From Dallia pectoralis (taxonomy: Eukaryota; Chordata; Actinopteri; Esociformes; Umbridae), in the NCBI GenBank assembly GCA_029465975.1, contig CM055742.1:8291846-8355845 (forward strand): a stretch of DNA of 64,000 nt, given 5' to 3'. A program made the translations under genes and the position numbers. The notes under the pieces are model-generated. The model was not told where the DNA came from, did not search any database, and was given only the letters and a program-made list of their open reading frames with translations. Positions within the stretch are counted from its first letter, which is position 1. Each line of letters opens with the position of its first letter. This document shows, one piece after another, positions 10,962-22,633 of this stretch.

Positions 10962-11403
10962 TAGGTGTGCTAGAAGGACTCAGCGCCCGTCTCTTCATCA
11001 CAGCCAGGATCAATGCCAGACTTTAGGTCTTTTATCCCCTCTGAACAAAGGCAGTGATCGAGTCACGCCAAGAGAAGGGAATCTGGAAAACCTCAGAAAC
11101 TTCTCCCTTTGCCTCAGTCTTCACGCGCTCTTGCCCTTGTCTAGCCGTCCCCAAAAGAGACGTGTGTGTGTGCGCGCACGAGGGTGTGTGTATGAGTGAG
11201 ATCGGGTGTCGTCATTCAAAGAGGAAAGGAAGAGAGGTGGAGCGAGAGAGAAGCGAATGAACGACGAGGGAGGCGGCGGAGAGATGGGCGTGGTCAGTAG
11301 CAGCAGCTCGGGGGAGGGACCACGGAACAGTAACTAAGGCCCTGCATGGATACTGTTTCCAGTTGCCAGTTAAGTTGGGGTCAGTGCATTTTCTAGGAGC
11401 TCT

Positions 11404-11554
11404 TCCCAAATTGCATCCTATTCGACATTCGGCATACTCCCTCCAGCCAGAACCACATCGGTCCTGGTCGAAAGTAGTGCACTCCCTCCGGGCAAGAACC
11501 CCATAGGTCTTGGTCGAAAGTAGTGCACTATGAAGGGAATTGGGTGAGATTGGG
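11404..11554. mobile_element. Small palindromic MITE-like repeat, degenerate, internally duplicated
   Basis: Contains the recognisable GTCGAAAGTAGTGCACT motif twice (within 11461-11482 and 11508-11529, period 47), flanked by CCCAAATTGCATCCTATTC and GAAGGGAATTGGGTGAGAT. This resembles, from memory, a very common salmonid-lineage repeat built around AAAGTAGTGCACTA. Family assignment is inference. Confidence 0.6.
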
Positions 11555-11729
11555 CTGCAGGCCCTCTGGCAGAGCAGCATGTTAATTAGGCTGAAAGGAT
11601 GGAACAGGAGGGGAGAAGGAGGGAGGACGGGGTGTCAGACAGCACCCTCATTCTCTATTTCTCAAACACTGGTTTTTCAGGGGCCGTTGGGAACAGGAAG
11701 GGCGAGAAATAGATAGATAAAAGGAGAGA

Positions 11730-14522
11730 TACTACCAACACCAGGTAGGATATATCACTTTTACTACCAGCACCATGTAGGATATATCACTATTACTACC
11801 AGCACCATGTAGGATATATCACTATTACTACCAGCACCATGTAGGGTATGTCACTATTACTACCAACACCAGGTAGGAGATATCACTATTACTACCAACA
11901 CCAGGTAGGAGATATCACTATTACTACCAACACCAGGTAGGATATATCACTATTACTACCAGCACCATGTAGGAGATATCACTATTACTACCAACACCAG
12001 GTAGGGGATATCACTATTACTACCAACACCAGGTATGATATATCACTATTACTACCAGCACCATGTAGGATATATCACTATTACTACCAGCACCATGTAG
12101 GATATATCACTATTACTACCAGCACCATGTAGGATATGTCACTATTACTACCAACACCAGGTAGGAGATATCACTATTACTACCAACACCAGGTAGGAGG
12201 ATCACTATTACACTACCAACACCAGGTAGATATCACTATTACTACCAACACCATGTAGGAGATATCACTATTACTACCAACACCAGGTAGGATATATCAC
12301 TATTACTACCAACACCATGTAGGAGATATCACTATTACTACACCATGTAGGAGATATCACTATTACTACCAACACCAGGTAGGATATATCACTATTACTA
12401 CCAACACCAGGTAGGAGATATCACTATTACTACCAACACCAGGTAGGAGATATCACTATTACTACCAACACCAGGTAGGATATATCACTATTATATCTAC
12501 CACCACACCATGGTAGGAGATATCACTATTACTACCAACACCATGTAGGAGATATCACTATTACTACCAACACCATTACTACCAACACCAGGTAGGAGAT
12601 ATCACTATTACTACCAACACCAGGTAGGAGATATCACTATTACCACCAACACACCATTACACTACTACAACATCCAGGTACACTATTACTACAACACCAG
12701 GTAGGAGATATCACTATTACTACCAACACCAGGGAGATATCACTATTACTACCAACACCAGGTAGGATATATCACTATTACTACCAACACCAGGTAGGAG
12801 ATATCACTATTACTACCAACACCATGTAGGAGATATCACTATTACTACCAATACCATGTAGGAGATATCACTATTACTACCAACACCAGGTAGGAGATAT
12901 CACTATTACTACCAACACCATGTAGGAGATATCACTATTACTACCAACACCATGTAGGAGATATCTATTACTACCAACACCATGTAGGAGATATCACTAT
13001 TACTACCAACACCAGGTAGGATATATCACTATTACTACCAACACCATGTAGGAGATATCACTATTACTACCAACACCATGTAGGAGATATCACTATTACT
13101 ACCAACACCATGTAGGAGATATCACTATTACTACCAACACCATGTAGGAGATATCACTATTACTACCAACACCATGTAGGAGATATCACTATTACTACCA
13201 ACACCAGGTAGGAGATATCACTATTACTACCAACACCAGGTAGGATCACTATTACTACCAACACCAGGTAGGAGATATCACTATTACTACCAACACCATG
13301 TAGGAGATATCACTATTACTACCAACACCAGGTAGGAGATATATCACTATTACTACCAACACCATGTAGGAGATATCACTATTACTACCAACACCAGGTA
13401 GGAGATATCACTATTACTACCAACACCAGGTAGGAGATATCACTATTACTACCAACACCAGCACCATGTAGGAGATATCACTATTACTACCAACACCAGG
13501 TAGGAGATACACTATATCACTAGGTAGATATCACTATTACTACCAACACCATGTAGGAGATATCACTATTACTACCAACACCAGGTAGGAGATATCACTA
13601 TTACTACCAATTACACCATGTAGGAGATATCACTATTACTACCAATACCATGGGAGATATCACTATTACTACCAGGACACCAGGTAGGAGATATCACTAT
13701 TACTACCAACACCAGGTAGGAGATATCACTATTACTACCAACACCAGGTAGGATATATCACTATTACTACCAACACCAGGTAGGAGATATCACTATTACT
13801 ACCAACACCATGTAGGAGATATCACTATTACTACCAATACCATGTAGGAGATATCACTATTACTACCAACACCAGGTAGGAGATATATCACTATTACTAC
13901 CAACACCATGTAGGAGATATCACTATTACTACCAACACCATGTAGGAGATATCACTATTACTACCAACACCAGGTAGGAGATATCACTATTACTACCAAC
14001 ACCATGTAGGATATATCACTATTACTACCAACACCAGGAGATATCACTATTACTACCAACACCATGTAGGAGATATCACTATTACTACCAACACCATGTA
14101 GGAGATATCACTATTACTACCAACACCATGTAGGAGATATCACTATTACTACCAACACCATTACTACCAACACCATGTAGGAGATATCACTATTACTACC
14201 AACACCATGTAGGAGATATCACTATTACTACCAACACCATGTAGGAGATATCACTATTACTACCAACACCATGTAGGAGATATCACTATTACTACCAACA
14301 CCAGGTAGGAGATATCACTATTACTACCAACACCAGGTAGGAGATATCACTATTACTACCAACACCATGTAGGAGATATCACTATTACTACCAACACCAG
14401 GTAGGAGATATCACTATTACTACCAACACCAGGTAGGATATATCACTATTACTACCAACACCAGGTAGGAGATATCACTATTACTACCAACACCAGGTAG
14501 GAGATATCACTATTACACAGGT
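11730..14522. repeat. 32-bp minisatellite, about 85 copies, with irregular zones
   Basis: Unit GATATCACTATTACTACCAA plus CACCAGGTAGGA or CACCATGTAGGA. The first third uses ACCAGCACCATGTAGGATAT variants. Zones around 12195-12350, 12490-12700 and 13500-13680 carry short insertions, truncated units and fused fragments, unlike the clean remainder. No coding capacity. Confidence 0.97.
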
Positions 14523-15139
14523 AGTATTCACCAATGATGTATGGTTAAGGACCATTTAGGATGCTGAGGAGTAATGTAGAGGAGCAACATACATTGTTTT
14601 TCTAAATGATGCCACACCTTCGACAGACTGAGATCAACATGTCCCTCCAAAGACGGAGCTGAGCTCATTCTACCTGTGCATCTGGCACTTTTTACTCGAG
14701 GGAAAAAAGAGAGAGATGGGGAGAAATAAAAAGAAATCACCTCAGGCAAATCTTTGAATCGCTCTCAAAAAGCCTGCGGGAAGAGAAACAAAAACACTAT
14801 GAAGGATGTTCTAAGGTGTCTGGAAGAATCATTCAAAACGATAGATTCCCTGCCACGCCATGATTTCAAAAACAATCCGTTGGAACAAAGTCTCGTCTCG
14901 AATGTGATCTTAAAACGGGGAGCCGAGCTAGAAATGAAAAAAGGCCCTGAAGAAAGACAGAAAGAAGGAGACTTTTAGGAATTTGAAACAGCCAAGGTCA
15001 CAGGCTAATGAATTGGGGAGAGGGAGAACATCTTCATCTCCCTGGTGGAAGTAGAAGAGGGATGACGGATTGGAGCCGAAATAGACTCCATCTGAGCCTG
15101 GCGAGAGAAACGAGGGATGGGGGCAGAGGGGGAGGGGGC
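14523..15139. other. Unique sequence holding the partner of the 9.5 kb mosaic
   Basis: Non-coding. Positions 14901-14935 and 14993-15042 are the segments found again near 9.5 kb. Confidence 0.6.
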
Positions 15140-15310
15140 ACTTTCCTCCATCTCTCATCCATTCCTTACTCCCATCTCTCTTCCCTCCTCCAATATCCTC
15201 CTTCTCCTCTCTCTTCCCTCCTCCAATCTCCTCCTTCTCCTCTCCTTTCCCCCTCCCTTCTCCCCCCTCCTCTCATTCCTTCCCCTCTCCCACCTCCCCT
15301 CCCTCCTTGT
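15140..15310. repeat. Polypyrimidine low-complexity tract
   Basis: CT-rich sequence with imperfect CTCTTCCCTCCTCCAAT repeats, giving Leu/Ser/Pro-rich spurious frames. Confidence 0.8.
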
Positions 15311-16792
15311 GCTCCATTCCGTTTCTGTCTGCCTCCAGCAATCTGTTAGCGCCGTAAACCGATATATGAGTACAGGACACTGGGAGCTTCGCCGCTCCAG
15401 CGTTTCTCCTGAGCTATATAATTACGTTGCCCCGGCTGGGTGGACTAGGAGTCGTTTCCGCGGCACCTCCAGGCTCGGTGTTGAACAGTAATGTACGCCA
15501 TGTTGCCATTGCAAGTGATTTGTCCCACCTAAGATGAAGACCTCACTGCCCCCCAGGGGGAAATAATCAGGCCCCGGCTCATATTAGATCACACCCTCGC
15601 CCGGGATGTTTCTGGTGATCTATGTTGCAGTCGCACTGACTCAGATAAACAGATCTTCCAATGCCCGGAGAAGTGTTCAATGTGTCCTGGGCCGGAGACG
15701 CCACCCAAATGCCACCCTACTCTCTTTGTAGCGCCCTTGTTCAGACCGCAGTCCAATTGGCCCTGGTGAGATGTCGCGCACTTCTCATTTGGAGACATTC
15801 CGGACGCAGCCGAAGGCAAACCTAGCGCGCCGGCGCGAACCGCGGGACTGCCTGTTTTTTATGTTCTACTGGTCTTGCCAAGGAGAAACCGAGGTGTTCC
15901 ATCTAGCATCGTCTCGGTACACAAGAGACGCCCTTACCTTCATGTTGACGACAAGCCCTTGCGAAGATTGGAACACGCGGTGAGCTCCAAACGTGCGGAC
16001 AGGGCATGCCAAGAGGAGAGGGCGCCTCAGCGTGTTTAGAACGTCAACGAGGAGGACGACGGCGCATTCCAACACAAAACTCTGAATTTCGGGAATTTCG
16101 AACAGGCGACACCGCATGCGGTCCGATTGTACGGGGCACACCGAGGGTCCGAGGGCGGGGGGGGATGGGGGTGTTTAATGCTGTAAATTGAACCCCAGTC
16201 TCCTGCATGGTATCGCTATAGAGACCACCTGTGAACTCCGGTGGACAAATAGCGAACTATTATGAGAATTTGGCGACAGCTGTGATGCGTCCCAGATCTC
16301 TGTGGTATCGATGGAGGATGGATGTGGACACGCTGGCCTCAGTCTGCCACTGGCAACTGTCACACTAACAGATGCATATTAGCCCCGGCCACACCAGGGC
16401 CACAGGGTTATGACAGGAAGGGGATAAATAGGGGAAGAGAGGAGAAGAGTGCGGGGGGCAGACAGAGAGAGAGGGGAGAGAGAGATGGATGAAGAGTACC
16501 CCCCACTGTGTTCATTGATCCGAAACCGGGAAAAGTCAAAGCACAAGAGGAGAGACAGGAACTTGGCAAGGCAGAGTGCCGTGGTTGATGACTGTCATGA
16601 CCGCTTGGCCGGCGACTGTGTGTGTGCGCGCGCGTGTGTTTACGTCAGGGATGCCGCGGTAGAAAAACGTGAGGAAGACGGCGGGGAAAGATGGCGAGAC
16701 ACGGGCGTGGCCGTGAATGATATATGGAGACCGCAAAAAGGACAAGAGAATGACCGAATGAGAGAAGGAGGTGTGAGAGGAGAGGGGCGAAC

Positions 16793-16823
<31 letters not shown>

Positions 16824-18439
16824 GGAGGGAGATGCTAGCCTAGCAGTCTCGCTACATTGGCCTGATGACATATATACAGTATAAGCGGCAGGAATATCAT
16901 CTGTCTAATGTAAATGAATGCTAAGTGAAATTGTGTGCTTAGGCAGTCGTCCCCTGACAGGGTCACATAGATCATCTCCCAATCATGAACCCTCTCCTCT
17001 CAGCTCAGCTCCTCCTCCCCACTCCCAGACACCACAGACACATGCCTGCCGCGCCGGGCCAGAATAGACAGTACACACTACACAGTACATCTCTAAAAGA
17101 CATCTCAAGAGGTTTAAGGAGAGCGAACCAAACGATGGAAATATCCTGGAAACGTGTGGGAGAGAGATGGCATATCTTCCTGATGGCCCCAACTATATTA
17201 TCCTACGCTAGGCTATTATTCATATGTGAATTTCACCCGATGTCAAAAGGGCGCCTTACAATAAATAAATCATGACCGTCTTGACAAATTTCCGCCTCGT
17301 TGGACAAATGTGTTTTGACCACGTGCCCGAGACCTTCTTTCACCCCAGTTACAAGTCCTCCGAATCATACCTTTTGGACCACACGGACTATAGAATACAC
17401 TGACCAAAGACGAATCAGCTTGGTTACTGGAATGTTCAACCTGACATTTTGGATTGGCGATTCGAAGGGTCCGTTATAAACTAAGCATAAACCTAAAGTA
17501 AAATCAGTGTCAGGCATTATCTTGAAATGACGTTGTTATCCAAGACTTTTCATCCCGTATTTGCGAAAGTCACATATGTGCTACAAATCTGCACTACAGA
17601 TTAGTACATTAGTACCATTCAAACAGGTTTCAGTCCAATGCCAAATGTTAGGACACCTTGCATTTTTGTACACCGCGATACATGTTCTGCGCCTCCTTGA
17701 CACTTAACCGGCCGATCCCACAATGCCTCGATCTATGCCACAATCTCCTCCTCACCTCTGTCCTCCACCATCTCCTCAGCACTATTTTCTGCCCGGTCTC
17801 ACCCCATGTCGAGAGCCCAGCTGTCTCCAAGCAACCGGGTGACATCGCAGATTTTATGGATAGCCGCCTCTATACACAGACAAGGACGACGGGTCACCGA
17901 CTCATCCCTTTGCTTTTCTCGCAAATTTTCTTTCAATTCAATTTCTTTTTTAAGGGCTCTATTTTCCCTCTCGCTTTCCTTCACTTCTTACCTCCCGTTA
18001 CACTCGCCGTCTCTCGTAAAATTCTCTCTCTCCAATTTGAATGTAACAGAATATATTATGAACAAAAACCCTTACATTATGTGTTATAACCACTGTGCCA
18101 ATAAATAACAAAATCGCTAAAGATTTACAAGGTCGTTCGTGCTGCGCCGTTAAGAGTTTTTTTCCTCATGGCTACTGCTTTCAAATCTTCGTGCTGTGAT
18201 TCTACTCTCTGAAAGTTCGAAAGTGCAGCTCGGTTTACACCTCATCTTGCCTGCAATGTCTATAGTGGTTTCTCATGGTAGCAACGTCACGCTCACAGTC
18301 CATACATACATAACCTCTCTCTCTATCTATCTCTATGTGTCACAGAGCCGTCCAGATCAGGCGGGTGGATGAGGGACGCCAGAGCAGCCGTAATGACTTA
18401 CAGAGAGAGACCCAATCAATGGACTGAACCACACTGCTG
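15311..18439. other. Unique sequence, CpG-rich in part
   Basis: 15350-16200 is CpG-richer; 16440-16840 is purine-rich; the remainder is mixed. CCCCCCAGGGGGAAA near 15549-15563 is a weak CTCF-like match. Several frames of 60-140 codons are present, but none shows a recognisable domain. Confidence 0.45.
15704..15808. mobile_element. Second degenerate palindromic MITE-like copy
   Basis: CCAAATGCCACCCTACTCTC, GGCCCTGGTGA and CATTTGGAGACATTCC follow the order of the salmonid-type palindromic repeat also seen at 11404-11554. Strongly diverged. Confidence 0.4.
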
Positions 18440-19871
18440 TGGTGGGAATGACACCAGGACCCACTGGGTGTGCACGTGGGGGCGTTCCACACACAGCCAG
18501 GATGACAGGACTGTAAAACCACCAGGACCCACTGGGTGTGCACGTGGGGGCGTTCCACACACAGCCAGGATGACAGGCCTGTAAAACCACAAGGACCCAC
18601 TGTGTGTGCACGTGGGGGCGTTCCACACACAGCCAGGATGACAGGCCTGTAAAACCACAAGGACCCACTGTGTGTGCACGTGGGGGCGTTCCACACACAG
18701 CCAGGATGACAGGCCTGTAAAACCACAAGGACCCACTGTGTGTGCACGTGGGGGCGTTCCACACACAGCCAGGATGACAGGAGTGTAAAACCACCAGGAC
18801 CCACTGGGTGTGCACGTGGGGGCGTTCCACACACAGCCAGGATGACAGGAGTGTAAAACCACCAGGACCCACTGGGTGTGCACGTGGGTGCGTTCCAGAC
18901 ACAGCCAGGATGGCAGGCCGGTAAAACCACCAGGACCCTGTGTGTGTGCACGTGGGGGCGTTCCAGATGTAGCCAGGATGACAGGCCTGTAAAACCAAAA
19001 GGACTCACTGTGTGTGCACGTGGGGGAGTTCCACACACAGCCAGGATGACAAGCCTGTAAAACCACCAGGACCCACTGTGTGTGCACGTGGGGGCGTTCC
19101 ACACACAGCCAGGATGACAGGCCTGTAAAACCACAAGGACCCACTGGGTGTGCACGTGGGGGCGTTCCACACACAGCCAGGATGACAGGCCTGTAAAACC
19201 ACCAGGACCCACTGGGTGTGCACGTGGGGGCGTTCCACACACAGCCAGGATGACAGGCCTGTAAAACCACAAGGACCCACTGGGTGTGCACGTGGGGGCG
19301 TTCCACACACAGCCAGGATGACAGGAGTGTAAAACCACCAGGACCCACTGGGTGTGCACGTGGGGGCGTTCCACACACAGCCAGGATGACAGGAGTGTAA
19401 AACCACCAGGACCCACTGGGTGTGCACATGGGTGCGTTCCAGACACAGCCAGGATGGCAGGCCGGTAAAACCACCAGGACCCTGTGTGTGTGCACGTGGG
19501 GGCGTTCCAGATGTAGCCAGGATGACAGGCCTGTAAAACCAAAAGGACCCACTGTGTGTGCACGTGGGGGGAGTTCCACACACAGCCAGGATGACAAGCC
19601 TGTAAAACCACCAGGACCCACTGTGTGTGCACGTGGGGGCGTTCCACACACAGCCAGGATGACAGGCCTGTAAAACCACAAGGACCCACTGTGTGTGCAC
19701 GTGGGGGCGTTCCACACACAGCCAGGATGACAGGCCTGTAAAACCACCAGGACCCACTGTGTGTGCACGTGGGGGCGTTCCACACACAGCCAGGATGACA
19801 AGCCTGTAAAACCACCGGGACCCACTGTGTGTGCACGTGGGGGCGTTCCACACACAGCCAGGATGACAGGC
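18440..19871. repeat. 68-bp minisatellite, about 21 copies, with 544-bp higher-order repeat
   Basis: Unit core GCACGTGGGGGCGTTCCACA plus CACAGCCAGGATGACAGG and TGTAAAACCACCAGGACCCA. Period 68 leaves remainder 2 on division by three and the minus strand lacks stops in all frames, hence the long spurious minus-strand frames (up to 529 codons). A distinctive run of variant units (18848-19060) recurs exactly 8 units later (19392-19604). Confidence 0.97.
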
Positions 19872-20635
19872 CACGCTGCCGGTCTGTCCGAGACAAGAAT
19901 CTTCCCCACACTCTCTCTCTTTCGCTCACTCGCTTCCCTTAATCCCACTCCGTTTTATCTCTCACCTCATCCGACCGCACACAATCCCTAATCAGGCCCG
20001 TGGGGAGTTGACCCATCACACGAGGACGACAGTAAAAAGCATGCGTGCGTCTGTTTGTCTGTATGTCTGTCTTTCTGTCTGCGTCTATCCCGTCTTCAAA
20101 GGAACTGGCTGTGGCACAGAGGTAATCAGCCAGACGAGATCAGAGCGCCGCTGACAAGCATGGTGGCTGACAATACTCAGACGCAAATCCATCCCTCCCC
20201 CCGCTCCCACCCATCCCCCGCTCCCTCCCATCCCCGCTCCCTCCCATCCCCCGCTCTCACCCATCCCCCCGCTCCCACCCATCCTCCCCCTGCTTTCCCA
20301 TTCACTCCAACTCGATCAACCCGTCAAACTCTCTCTCCCATCTCATTCTCCCCCTTCTCTCTACCGGCTTCCTCCCGTCTTTTTTATAACTCATTCTCTC
20401 AAGGTATTCTCTAACTCGAATCCAATTCCCTCCCTCACAGGCATCCCATTCTCTCCCTCCCTCATTTACTCTTCCTCGGTCACCAGTTTCTCCCGTCTCC
20501 GTCCTCAATGCCTCCTCTATCCCGTCTTTCAATTTCTCTCTGAATGCTCACAGTCACATACTGAGTGATGGTCTACTTTACCAATGGATGTTTACTGGCA
20601 ATCACCTGGCTACAGAACAAACACATAATCACACG

Positions 20636-20670
<35 letters not shown>

Positions 20671-21032
20671 AGAGCCCAGTATCCCTGGGGGAGACGGAGA
20701 ATGAAGTCTAATCGCTTTCCGACGGGATGAGGTAACACCATGTTGTTTACAATTGAGCCAGTTGGAAGTACTTCTGTGCTGGTGAAACTTTCTTCCAGCT
20801 ATGTCCAGAAGATAAAAGATATCTCTAGCTTGCAGTCCAACCGTCTCAGAGGAGTTTAATGTAATGCGGTAAAAAGGCATTCATCGTTGAATGTGCTGCG
20901 ATTGAACAAGACACGCGGAACAATTTTCTACACAGGAGACCAAATTCAGACCCAGAGCTGACTGGAACGTGCTCATGGAAGGTCATGTTGAAGCCCAGGG
21001 TTCCATAAATGGATCCATTTTCTACATAGGAG
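19872..21032. other. Unique and low-complexity sequence
   Basis: CT-rich stretches around 19905-19970 and 20290-20540. A short imperfect tandem of CCCATCCCCCGCTC units lies at about 20190-20290. No gene seen. Confidence 0.5.
20640..20668. repeat. (CA)n microsatellite
   Basis: About 14 CA units. Confidence 0.95.
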
Positions 21033-22108
21033 GGATCAAGGGATCAAGGGGATAATGGATCAGGGGAATAAGGGATCAAGGGATCAAGGGGATAAGGGAT
21101 CAGGGGAATAAGGGATCAAGGAATCAAGGGGATAAGGGATCAGGGGAATAAGGGATCAAGGGAATAAGGGATCAGGGGAATAAGGGATCAAGGGGATAAG
21201 GGATCAGGGGAATAAGGGATCAAGGGGATAAGGGATCAGGGGAATAAGGGATCAAGGGAATAAGGGATCAAGAGATCAAGGGGATAAGGGATCAGGGGAA
21301 TAAGGGATCAAGGGATCAAGGGGATAAGGGATCAAGGGAATAAGGGATCAAGAGATCAAGGGGATAAGGGATCAGGGGAATAAGGGATCAAGGGATCAAG
21401 GGGATAAGGGATCAGGGGAATAAGGGATCAAGAGATCAAGAGGATAAGGGATCAGGGGAATAAGGGATCAAGGGAATAAGGGATCAGGGGAATAAGGGAT
21501 CAAGGGATAAGGGATCAGGGGAATAAGGGATCAAGGGATCAAGGGGATAAGGGAATAATCAAGGGATCAAGGGGATAAGGGATCAGGGGAATAAGGGATC
21601 AAGGGGATAAGGGATCAGGGGAATAAGGGATCAAGGGAATAAGGGATCAGGGGGATAAGGGATCAGGGGAATAAGGGATCAAGGGGATAAGGGATCAGGG
21701 GAATAAGGGATCAAGAGATCAAGGGGATAAGGGATCAGGGGAATAAGGGATCAAGGAATCAAGGGGATAAGGGATCAGGGGAATAAGGGATCAAGGGATC
21801 AAGGGAATAAGGGATCAGGGGAATAAGGGATCAAGGGATCAAGGGAATAAGGGATCAGGGGAATAAGGGATCAAGGAATCAAGGGGATAAGGGATCAGGG
21901 GAATAAGGGATCAAGGGAATAAGGGATCAGGGGAATAAGGGATCAGGGGAATAAGGGATCAAGGGGATCAGGGGAATAAGGGATCAGGGGAATACGGGAT
22001 CAAGGGGATAAGGGATCAGGGGAATAAGGGATCAGGGGAATAAGGGATCAAGGGGATAAGGGATCAGGGGAATAAGGGATCAGGGGAATAAGGGATCAAG
22101 GGATCTTA
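21033..22108 (+). repeat. G-rich composite minisatellite (about 8- and 16-bp subunits)
   Basis: Alternating blocks of GGGGATAAGGGATCA, GGGGAATAAGGGATCA and AAGGGATCA. Runs of three or four guanines separated by 4-5 bases repeat for over 1 kb on the plus strand, matching the G3+N1-7 pattern for G-quadruplex formation many times over. Unit order is irregular. Confidence 0.95.
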
Positions 22109-22633
22109 AAGACTGCTTGGCTGTCATAAAAACACGGCGCGAGCGTGGCATACACGGGAGGTCCGAAAGTAAGAAGACCGCTTTAAAACATTATGTCAAA
22201 GCACGACTGATGTTGGCCAGAAAAAACCCAGGCAAACACCGAAACTGCCGGTTGTGCCCGGATAAGTTAAGTCAAAAGTGGAGTTGTTTAGCCACAATGC
22301 CAGATGCCGTGTTCGGTGAAAACTAAACAATGCTTTAGAACAGAAGCACCTGAAAAAACAAGGAAGCCATGGATGAGGTGGTATTAAAGTTTTGTGCACA
22401 TTTGCTACCTCTGGTTGAGGGTAAACTCATGGCCTTCTGTCAAAAACCTAAAGCTAAACCGAAAACATATAAGCATACAGATAATTTCTGTTGTGCTGTA
22501 AAGAATAGGTAATTACTCCCAGTTAACGTGAAAAACTCGTAGACAGTAAAAAGAAACGGGAAACAGGAAGTAGAGAAAAAAATAAGAAAATGTGATTTCC
22601 AGTGGGTGTACTTACTCTTTTCGCATGACTGTA
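22109..22633 (+). mobile_element. Tc1-mariner-like remnant, 5' end lost
   Basis: The right side ends in GGGTGTACTTACTC, then GCATGACTGTA, resembling the terminal inverted repeat plus TA target of a fish Tc1-like family whose ends read TACAGTCATG inward. Upstream lies degraded transposase-like sequence. The left end is missing where the G-rich minisatellite begins. Confidence 0.6.
22117..22440 (+). pseudogene. Degenerate Tc1-type transposase fragment
   Basis: The frame at 22117-22323 contains KHYVKARLMLARKNPGKH and later KWSCLATMPDAVFGEN. These positions resemble the Tc1 catalytic-domain stretch (…RLKFA…, WSDET, ELFGHN…VWR) but catalytic residues are lost or shifted. Past the stop at 22324, translation continues in broken frames with a lysine/histidine stretch and glycine-rich remnants typical of the KHGGGS region. 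Tc1 transposases cut and paste DNA by a DDE mechanism; this copy cannot be functional. Confidence 0.5.

Noticed and set aside
18340..19929. 529-codon minus-strand open frame and overlapping long frames
   Set aside because: It is read-through of the 68-bp array. All three frames repeat the same peptide in rotation, and there is no promoter, splice or domain evidence.
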